Source: Oscillatoria sp. Prado101
GTDB lineage: Bacteria > Cyanobacteriota > Cyanobacteriia > Cyanobacteriales > Oscillatoriaceae
Length of the DNA stretch: 5,810 nt
Direction: 5' to 3'
Assembly: GCA_025454445.1 (NCBI GenBank)
Contig: JALOOK010000321.1
Coordinates: 1 to 5,810, forward strand
The notes under the pieces are model-generated. The model was not told the DNA's origin. It worked only from the letters and a program-made list of their open reading frames with translations, and did not search any database. A program made the position numbers and the translations under genes. Shown here in pieces: positions 1 through 4,441 of the stretch (position 1 is its first letter; each line of letters opens with the position of its first letter).

Positions 1-15
1 CGCGAAATGCCAGCA

Positions 16-139
16 GAAGGGGGATTTCACCCTTCCGACTCAGCTACCATTGGCTGTATGTTCGGTTTACCGCATGAGAAATTACGGGAAACCGAAGCAA
101 AAGTGCAGAGCTTACAGGGATGGGTAACGGTAGCTGCAC
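16..139. other. Cluster of nested inverted repeats, possible structured RNA (unidentified)
   Basis: Four perfect inverted repeats lie within 124 bases. GAAGGG (16-21) pairs with CCCTTC (30-35). CAGCTACC (41-48) pairs with GGTAGCTG (129-136). TTCGGTTT (61-68) pairs with AAACCGAA (89-96), extended by an inner CCG/CGG. GTGCAG (103-108) pairs with CTGCAC (134-139). The second helix would enclose the third hairpin as a multiloop. It shares bases 134-136 with the fourth helix, so those two exclude each other. This is compatible with a folded RNA or leader on either strand. No known RNA family is recognised and no promoter or downstream gene is visible, so it could also be an old palindromic repeat. 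Confidence 0.3.
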
Positions 140-228
140 GCCAAACACAGAGAAAAAACCTACCCCTGCAAGGTGGGGGGTTGGGGGTGGGGTTCCTAGC
201 ACCGGCTCCCCCCCGCATCACCGAATTG

Positions 229-420
229 TCCATCCTGATTTGGCCACAGATGCCGGTCTGTCCAGCAACACCGGCGCACCTGAAAGGCGGCGCATCTATA
301 TATATAAGTGTCAGAGTGGCTTGCACCTCGGATGAACCCGCCTCTTTTTTCGCCCCCTCCTCCCACACGGGGTTGGGGGTGGGGTTACTAGCACCGGCTC
401 CCCCCCGCATCCCCGCGCTG
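229..420. repeat. Long repeat unit, copy 1 (192 bp)
   Basis: This Q-R-P unit matches 559-755 (197 bp) closely over most of its length. The chief difference is the linker between R and P (321-330 versus 651-665), which explains the 5-bp length difference. The copies also differ at the end of Q (AACACC versus AGTACC). The spacing of the two copies, with two short units between them, suggests duplication or unequal exchange within the array. Confidence 0.8.
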
Positions 421-558
421 TCCATCCTGATTTGGCCACAGATGCCGGTCTGTCCAGCAACACCGGCTTCCCCCGGCATCCCCGCGCTGTCCATCCTGAT
501 TTGGCCACAGATGCCGGTCTGTCCAGCAACACCGGCTTCCCCCTGGATCGCCGCGCTG
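421..558. repeat. Two tandem 69-bp short repeat units
   Basis: Units at 421-489 and 490-558 consist of core Q plus about 22 bp (CTTCCCC...CCGCGCTG) taken from the end of module P. The first 53 bp are identical in the two copies and only a few bases differ after that. They could be derived from the long unit by deletion of module R and most of P. A third Q starts in the same register at 559 and continues into the second long unit. Confidence 0.85.
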
Positions 559-755
559 TCCATCCTGATTTGGCCACAGATGCCGGTCTGTCCAGCAGTA
601 CCGGCGCACCTGAAAGGCGGCGCATCTATATATATAAGTGTCAGACTGGCACTGACACCGCCGGTGATCAACCCGCCTCTTTTTTCGCCCCCTCCTCCCA
701 CACGGGGTTGGGAGTGGGGTTGCTAGCACCGGCTTCCCCCTGGATCACCGCGCTG
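559..755. repeat. Long repeat unit, copy 2 (197 bp)
   Basis: This is the second Q-R-P unit of the array, near-identical to 229-420 in the R module (605-650) and the P module (666-755). Its core carries AGTACC instead of AACACC, a variant shared with the last core at 756-802. The right half of the array may therefore have been copied as a block. The P module is followed directly by the final, solitary core copy. Confidence 0.8.
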
Positions 756-802
756 TCCATCGTGATTTGGCCACAGATGCCGGTCTGTCCAGCAGTACCG
801 GC

Positions 803-1188
803 ACTCGTTTATTCATCCCCTCCGCTGTGTCCCAAATATTTCGGCTCAGCCCGCCCCTATAGAGTGGGGCCGGGTTTCTAGTTGGCCCATCCCCTGCCCA
901 CCGGCACCCCATGCCCGCAACTCCCAGCCCTGACTAATGGCCCAATTCTGCTGACTGCGGTGCCGGTGTAAAACCGCATGGCCCGCACTCCTCTAACTGC
1001 CGGCGTTCTGGCTTTTGTTTCTTTGCTTAGTCTTTCGCGTTCTGCCTAAAACCGCAAAAGCCTTTCTATTTTAACATCTCATAATTACGCGCCACCTTTT
1101 TTAGATACACTAATTAAACATAAATTATGCCCTGGGGCGCTCGTCCGAGCCGGTGCGGGCCCTCTGAACACCCCCTGTTGGCGGCTGA
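803..1188. other. Gene-free stretch upstream of the RHH gene
   Basis: No gene is recognised here. The stretch holds a GC-rich hairpin at 850-874 (CCCGCCCC against GGGGCCGGG with a small bulge, followed by TTT), which could stop transcription arriving from the left. It also holds an 8-bp inverted repeat, GGCTTTTG (1010-1017) with CAAAAGCC (1055-1062), and an AT-rich block at about 1070-1130 containing the palindrome CATAAATTATG (1119-1129). A compact palindrome, GCTCG-TC-CGAGC, lies at 1139-1150. Any of these could belong to a long 5' region of the downstream operon or to an unrecognised small RNA. Confidence 0.5.
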
Positions 1189-1209
1189 ATTGTAAAGAAA
1201 TATTACAAT
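1189..1209 (+). promoter_or_regulatory. Inverted repeat and HLR1-like site over a candidate -10
   Basis: ATTGTAA (1189-1195) and TTACAAT (1203-1209) form a perfect inverted repeat with a 7-bp spacer. Read on the minus strand, 1206-1189 matches the HLR1 box bound by the response regulator RpaB (two KTTACAWW repeats two bases apart) at 14 of 16 defined positions, one repeat being perfect. TACAAT at 1204-1209 is a plausible -10 element with no clear -35 box, as is common in cyanobacteria. It would start transcription near 1216, about 43 nt before the RHH start codon. The spacing (GTA-N9-TAC) does not fit the NtcA consensus GTA-N8-TAC. The pattern is visible; the regulator is inferred. Confidence 0.45.
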
Positions 1210-1258
1210 ATGCCGTCAAAGCGGTAAAACGGCTTGACAGCTAGGGAGGGGAGTCGCT

Positions 1259-1648
1259 ATGGTTAATACATACCCGGGTACACAAATTAACAGCGATATG
1301 CAAGATAAGCAAAAAGTTACATTGTACCTTCCACCGGAACTGCATCGACAGCTGAAGATTCGAGCCGCAGTTGACAGCGAACCGATGTCAGCCATAGCAG
1401 AGAAAGCAATAGTTTTCTACATGGCGCATCCAGAGGTAGTAGACGAGGTAGAAGCATCCTACGGCAAGACCCACAGGGTATATTCGTGTCCAGAGTGTTC
1501 TACTTCGGTTGTCCTGAGAGATGGGGAGATGGTTTCTCTGAAATCTCAGCCAGGAGTGCTCGCAGATGAAGGGCTGTCGGTGGAGAGGGTGTCAAAGGTA
1601 AATTCCAGCTCCACACAAGAGGGAGAGGAAGAATTGGTGCCCTGCTAA
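1259..1648 (+). CDS. Ribbon-helix-helix protein with C-terminal CPEC motif
   Basis: This 129-residue protein is probably a small dimeric DNA-binding regulator acting in the cytoplasm. Residues 17-57 (KQKVTLYLPPELHRQLKIRA, then the segment ending FYMAHP) have the form of a CopG/Arc-type ribbon-helix-helix: a short beta strand, then two helices. The second half is unlike classical RHH repressors. It has a CPEC pair (Cys77, Cys80) in a short beta-rich segment, an acidic tail (EGEEE), and a last residue that is also Cys. One CxxC is half of a metal site, so a dimer could share a zinc or form redox-active thiols; this is inferred. ATG 1259 is preferred because AGGGAGGGGAG lies just upstream; ATG 1298 (Met14) has no such signal. 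It is followed 106 bp downstream by ycf46 on the same strand, and from memory resembles Slr0373 of Synechocystis, which sits in the same arrangement. The DNA target is unknown; autoregulation at 1189-1209 is possible. Confidence 0.85.
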   Translation: MVNTYPGTQINSDMQDKQKVTLYLPPELHRQLKIRAAVDSEPMSAIAEKAIVFYMAHPEVVDEVEASYGKTHRVYSCPECSTSVVLRDGEMVSLKSQPGVLADEGLSVERVSKVNSSSTQEGEEELVPC

Positions 1649-1671
1649 GGCTTCCCGTGAGATCCCAAGAC

Positions 1672-1701
1672 TAGCGCTGATTGTGCTAAAGTCAGCGGCT
1701 A
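1672..1701 (+). other. Hairpin in the RHH-ycf46 intergenic region
   Basis: TAGC-GCTGA (1672-1680) pairs with TCAGCGGCTA (1692-1701) with one bulged base and an 11-nt loop. No T-run follows, so it is unlikely to be a complete terminator. It could tune readthrough or mRNA stability between the two genes of the presumed operon. Confidence 0.4.
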
Positions 1702-1754
1702 GGAGCAGCCGGCACAAGCAATGTTTGCAACCGTCTCTAAAAGGTCGATTGGTC

Positions 1755-3263
1755 ATGAAAGAAGAGCTCAATATACTGATTCAAGCTCAATACCCTTTAA
1801 TATATCTCGTGACCTCTGAGGAAGAGCGGGCCGAGCAAGCAATTGCCGCGATTGCTCAGAGCAAGCCCCAACAAAGAGTCTTCATTTGGACAGTCACACA
1901 CGGTATAGTCGAATACGGTCAGCCACGCACCACCACCCAGCACAACACTGTTTCACCAGAAGCGGCGATTGAGTGGGTGATACGGCAGAAAGAACCGGGT
2001 CTGTTTATATTCAAAGATTTACACGCATTCATCGACGCGCCAGTGACGACCAGATGGTTGCGGGATGCGATTGCCAGCTTTAAAGGCACGCAGAAAACCA
2101 TTATAATAATGTCGCCAGTGCAGCAGGTGCCCATTGAGCTAGAAAAGGAAGTTGTCGTACTGGACTTCCCACTGCCAACAATGGCGGAGCTCAATCAAGT
2201 GCTGTCAGGCCATCTGGCTGACAGTCGCAACCGCCGGCTAACTACAGATGCGCGGGAAAAACTCCTGAAAGCAGCCTTGGGGTTGACGCGGGATGAAGCG
2301 GAAAAAGTTTATCGTAAAGCTCAAGTCACTGCAGGTCGCCTAACCGAAGCCGAAGTAGACATTGTTCTCTCCGAGAAAAAGCAGTTGATTCGGCGAAATG
2401 GTATACTGGAATATATTGAAGAAGACGAAACAATTGATTCCGTTGGCGGCTTGGAAGAGCTGAAGCGATGGCTGAAGCAACGCTCAAACGCATTCACAGA
2501 GCGGGCCAGAGAATATGGATTGCCCCAACCCAAAGGGATGCTGATTTTAGGCGTACCGGGATGCGGCAAATCGCTGATAGCCAAAACGACGGCTCGCCTG
2601 TGGGGGCTGCCCCTGCTGCGCTTAGATATGGGGCGCGTGTATGATGGGTCAATGGTGGGCCGGTCAGAGGCAAACCTGCGGAACGCGCTGAAGACAGCGG
2701 AATCTATCTCGCCTGTGATATTATTTATAGACGAGCTAGACAAAGCCTTTGCCGGCAGTGCCGGTTCAGCAGATTCGGATGGGGGGACATCGAGCCGGAT
2801 ATTCGGATCGTTCCTGACCTGGATGCAGGATAAAAAGTCGCCGGTGTTTGTCATGGCTACAGCTAACCGGGTAGAGCGTTTACCTGGGGAGTTTTTAAGA
2901 AAGGGCCGGTTTGATGAGATATTCTTTGTTGACTTGCCAATCAGCGAAGAGCGCCAAGATATTTTCAACATTCACCTGAGCAAGCGGCGTCGGGACATAG
3001 CTCGCTTCGATATCGAGCAACTGGCGAAAGTTTCCGAAGGCTTCTCAGGAGCAGAAATTGAGCAGGCGATCATTGCATCGATGTACGACGCCTTCGCTCA
3101 AGAGCGAGAATTCACGCAGCTGGACATTATTGCCGCCATTAAATCAACGCTGCCGCTGTCGAAGACAATGACAGAGCAAGTAACGGCCTTGCGAGACTGG
3201 GCCAGGCAGCGAGCGAGACCGGCTGCATCTTCCGTCGCCGAATATCAGCGACTGGAGTTCTAA
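1755..3263 (+). CDS. ycf46: Ycf46-type AAA+ ATPase
   Basis: This 502-residue cytosolic or stromal-side AAA+ ATPase has the usual Ycf46 length. The C-terminal half is a complete FtsH/CDC48-like AAA module: Walker A GVPGCGKS (266-273), Walker B VILFIDELD with Asp326 and Glu327, sensor-1 Asn371 in MATANR, arginine fingers in RKGRFD (Arg382, Arg385), and a sensor-2 helix GFSGAEIEQA (429-438). The N-terminal half (1-200) looks like a second AAA-type fold that has lost its P-loop: IYLVTSEEERAEQ, a Walker-B-like LFIFKDLHAF (83-92), then SPVQQVPIELEKE. There is no protease or transmembrane segment, so remodelling of a partner is more likely than degradation. In cyanobacteria the family is linked to stress responses and inorganic-carbon use; the exact substrate is unknown. 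ATG 1755 is chosen because family members begin MKEELNILIQ; a GTG at 1683 would add 24 atypical residues. AAAAGG at 1739-1744 is a fair ribosome binding site. Confidence 0.95.
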   Translation: MKEELNILIQAQYPLIYLVTSEEERAEQAIAAIAQSKPQQRVFIWTVTHGIVEYGQPRTTTQHNTVSPEAAIEWVIRQKEPGLFIFKDLHAFIDAPVTTRWLRDAIASFKGTQKTIIIMSPVQQVPIELEKEVVVLDFPLPTMAELNQVLSGHLADSRNRRLTTDAREKLLKAALGLTRDEAEKVYRKAQVTAGRLTEAEVDIVLSEKKQLIRRNGILEYIEEDETIDSVGGLEELKRWLKQRSNAFTERAREYGLPQPKGMLILGVPGCGKSLIAKTTARLWGLPLLRLDMGRVYDGSMVGRSEANLRNALKTAESISPVILFIDELDKAFAGSAGSADSDGGTSSRIFGSFLTWMQDKKSPVFVMATANRVERLPGEFLRKGRFDEIFFVDLPISEERQDIFNIHLSKRRRDIARFDIEQLAKVSEGFSGAEIEQAIIASMYDAFAQEREFTQLDIIAAIKSTLPLSKTMTEQVTALRDWARQRARPAASSVAEYQRLEF

Positions 3264-3266
3264 AAG

Positions 3267-3341
3267 CTTTCTCCTGCTCCCAACAGGAGGAAAGGCTAGC
3301 AAGTAAATTGCTAGCGCGGTTACAAAAAGTCGCATGGCGAC
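3267..3341 (+). other. Tandem hairpins in the ycf46-ycf35 leader
   Basis: Three stem-loops lie close together. The first, 3267-3294, is a 10-bp stem (CTTTCTCCTG against CAGGAGGAAAG) with one bulged G and a 7-nt loop. It abuts a perfect 8-bp stem, GCTAGCAA/TTGCTAGC, at 3295-3315 with loop GTAAA. The third is GTCGC-ATG-GCGAC at 3329-3341. None is followed by a T-run, so intrinsic termination after ycf46 is weak at best. The right arm of the first hairpin contains AGGAGGAAA (3285-3293), identical to the ycf35 Shine-Dalgarno region exactly 100 nt downstream. RNA processing, stability control or translational regulation of ycf35 are possible roles. Confidence 0.6.
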
Positions 3342-3384
3342 TGCATTCAAATCCAAACGTTGTCCAATCTCTCAAAGTCCTATT

Positions 3385-3390
3385 AGGAGG
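3385..3390 (+). promoter_or_regulatory. Strong ribosome binding site of ycf35
   Basis: A perfect AGGAGG lies 8 nt before ATG 3399 and fixes that start codon. It overlaps a 4-bp mini-hairpin, TCCT-ATT-AGGA (3378-3388), and could also pair with the TTTCTCCT arm at 3268-3275, so its accessibility may be controlled. Confidence 0.85.
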
Positions 3391-3398
3391 AAACCAAA

Positions 3399-3752
3399 AT
3401 GTCTCACTTTAGCACCCTGCGCACCAAAATCACCGATGCCGAAATCCTGAAGGCTTCCCTGCGTGACCTGGGCATCAGCGTCAAGACCGAAGCTGATGTT
3501 CGCGGCTATAATGGCCAACGGGTTCGTTCCGACATCGTGGCAGTTTTGGAAGGCGAATATGACCTGGGGTGGTCTCGCAACAGCGACGGTTCTTTCGACC
3601 TGATCGCTGATCTGTGGGGAGTTGCCAAGAAGCACAATCAAACTGAACTGATCAACTCCATCAATCAAAAGTACGCCGTTAACAAGACCTTGGCAGAAGT
3701 CCGCCGTCCCGGTCTGCAAAACGCCAACGTCAAGCTGGTTGTGCAAAAGTAA
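3399..3752 (+). CDS. ycf35: Ycf35 (DUF1257 family protein)
   Basis: This 117-residue protein matches the Ycf35/DUF1257 family along its full length. It starts with the characteristic MSHFSTLRTKI, has a central VRGYNGQR and a DLGWSRNSDGSFDLIADLWG segment, and ends in VKLVVQK. The family is found in cyanobacteria, red-algal plastids and some other bacteria, and its biochemical role is not known. It is small and soluble, with no signal peptide or membrane segment. It follows ycf46 by 135 bp on the same strand, an association that suggests the small protein may be a partner or substrate of the ATPase (inference). Its codons favour a narrower set than ycf46 (many AAC, TTC, CTG, CGT/CGC), and with the ideal Shine-Dalgarno sequence this suggests higher expression. 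The small DUF2997 gene that often follows Ycf35 homologues (recalled, not checked) is absent; a terminator comes directly after the stop. Confidence 0.95.
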   Translation: MSHFSTLRTKITDAEILKASLRDLGISVKTEADVRGYNGQRVRSDIVAVLEGEYDLGWSRNSDGSFDLIADLWGVAKKHNQTELINSINQKYAVNKTLAEVRRPGLQNANVKLVVQK

Positions 3753-3757
3753 TTCAA

Positions 3758-3779
3758 CCGAGCGCGTTCCGAAGCTCGG
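3758..3779 (+). other. Hairpin between ycf35 stop and terminator
   Basis: CCGAGC (3758-3763) and GCTCGG (3774-3779) form a perfect 6-bp stem with a 10-nt loop, abutting the intrinsic terminator hairpin. It may protect the mRNA 3' end or assist termination. Confidence 0.5.
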
Positions 3780-3814
3780 GGGTTAACCTAAAAAAGGGTT
3801 AACCCTTTTTTTTT
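3780..3814 (+). terminator. Intrinsic terminator of ycf35
   Basis: GGGTTAACC (3780-3788) pairs perfectly with GGTTAACCC (3797-3805) around the loop TAAAAAAG and is followed by nine T residues (3806-3814). This is a textbook rho-independent terminator on the + strand, placed 27 nt after the ycf35 stop. Confidence 0.92.
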
Positions 3815-3824
3815 CTCTATTTTT

Positions 3825-3943
3825 GACAAATCCCATTCCCTAGTCGGCGTGGGATTTTTGTGTTGGCATTGGCTATTGCTATAAAGAGACTCAGTTTGTA
3901 GTGGGGACTTCAGTCCCCAAAACCCTATCGGGTAGGGACTGAG
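3825..3943. repeat. Interspersed palindromic repeat element, copy 1
   Basis: This unit starts GACAAATCCCAT and recurs at 3944 after 119 bp. It contains a terminator-like hairpin, AAATCCCA (3828-3835) with TGGGATTT (3850-3857) followed by further T residues. It also contains a palindrome, GGGGACT-TC-AGTCCCC, at 3903-3918. Compared with copy 2, the right arm of the long palindrome is cut short at GGACTGA (3936-3942). TTTGTAGT...GGACTTCAGTCC palindromes are a familiar type of short interspersed element in filamentous cyanobacterial genomes. Confidence 0.75.
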
Positions 3944-4084
3944 GACAAATCCCATGCCCTTGCCGGCGTGGTATTTTTGCGTTTGCATTGCATTAGCTGT
4001 GCGGCTTTTAAATAAACTAAGTTTGTAGTGGGGACTTCAGTCCCCAAAACCCTGTCGGTTATGGACTGAAATCCCAACTACAAA
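3944..4084. repeat. Interspersed palindromic repeat element, copy 2
   Basis: This unit begins like copy 1 (GACAAATCCCATGCCC) with a slightly degraded hairpin, AAATCCCA (3947-3954) with TGGTATTT (3969-3976). The long palindrome is complete here: the 22-nt arms 4022-4043 and 4063-4084 match at 20 of 22 positions around a 19-nt loop. The right arm runs into a third remnant, with AAATCC at 4069-4074 and GGATTT at about 4100-4105. It could be a small non-autonomous mobile palindrome or a structured RNA; no transposase is nearby. Confidence 0.75.
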
Positions 4085-4441
4085 AGGTTGATGGATGTAG
4101 GATTTTTACCTTTCTCTGAAAAGGCTTTACTGCCGGCTTGAGAAATCAAAAAATCCAAATTATTCTTATAATAATTAAGCGATTTATTCTAATTTTAAAA
4201 GATTCTCCCTGAACCGCCGCACCGGCACCCCGAAAATTACAGTGCGTTGTTGACGGTGAGTAGCTAGCAAGCTTGGTTGAAATTCCTCAAACAAATTCGG
4301 CACCGCCGCTTAATCGCATAATAGGGATGGGTGCAGCAGGAGCGCTCTCAGCAGCGCTATAAGCGTGCTTTTAGCATCAGGCGCACGGTTCCCCGACCGG
4401 CGTGGGGGCAATTCTCTAAAAAATTTAGTATCTTTTGTCCT
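4085..4441. other. Gene-free, partly AT-rich stretch upstream of the phosphatase
   Basis: No gene is recognised. An AT-rich block (about 4140-4200) includes a perfect TATAAT at 4167-4172 without a well-spaced -35. A second -10-like CATAAT lies at 4317-4322. AGCGCT-CTCAGC-AGCGCT (4341-4358) forms a small hairpin. The phosphatase promoter probably lies here, but which -10 is used cannot be decided by eye. The frame stays open back to a GTG at 4331; the residues it would encode are basic and unlike the family N-terminus. Confidence 0.45.

Larger units (their letters stand above)
170..802. repeat. Composite tandem repeat array (minisatellite-like)
   Basis: The array is built from three modules. 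Core Q, about 47 bp beginning TCCATCCTGATTTGG, occurs five times: 229-275, 421-467, 490-536, 559-605 and 756-802. The last copy has one C-to-G change. Module R, about 46 bp with a CTATATATATAAG tract, follows the first and fourth Q (275-320 and 605-650). Module P, about 90 bp with a C-rich/G-rich stretch, occupies 331-420 and 666-755, and a partial P lies at about 170-228. The order is partial P, Q-R-P, Q, Q, Q-R-P, Q. Q can fold through GCCGGT and ACCGGC arms. Several frames stay open on both strands because the 69-bp period is a multiple of three, but no recognisable protein results, so it is read as non-coding. It resembles the tandem minisatellites common in filamentous cyanobacterial genomes. 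Confidence 0.85.

Noticed and set aside
10..48. Cobalamin-riboswitch-like segment on the - strand (GGGTGAAATCCC)
   Set aside because: Only this short hairpin resembles the riboswitch; the other conserved boxes are not found in the expected order within the window.
27..701. Long open frame on the - strand with a 23-residue repeat containing GQTGICGQIRMD
   Set aside because: Same repeat effect; differences between copies do not show a codon-position bias that would suggest protein selection.
7..726. Long open frame on the + strand reading repeated ALSILIWPQMPVCPATPAS
   Set aside because: It is open because the 69-bp repeat is a multiple of three and lacks stops. Frames on the opposite strand are equally open, there is no ribosome binding site, and no family is recognisable.
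229..802. Possible CRISPR array
   Set aside because: The repeated core is longer than CRISPR repeats, the intervals are themselves repeated rather than unique, and their lengths vary from about 22 to 150 bp. No cas gene is present.
878..979. 33-codon frame on the - strand starting at ATG 979, preceded by GAGGAG
   Set aside because: It has a fair ribosome binding site but a low-complexity Gly/Arg-rich product, no recognisable family and overlap with hairpins. The evidence is too weak to call a gene.
1234..1239. TTGACA as a -35 box for the RHH gene
   Set aside because: A matching -10 would fall at the start codon itself and there is none, so it is more likely chance.
1683..1754. Upstream GTG start adding 24 residues to Ycf46
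   Set aside because: The added residues are unlike the family N-terminus, and the region folds as an intergenic hairpin.
3788..3988. Short - strand frame through the palindromic repeats
   Set aside because: It lies across the terminator and repeat element and encodes a repeat-derived sequence.
4331..4441. Upstream GTG start adding 37 residues to the phosphatase
   Set aside because: The added segment is basic and low in family-like features; ATG 4442 gives the usual length.
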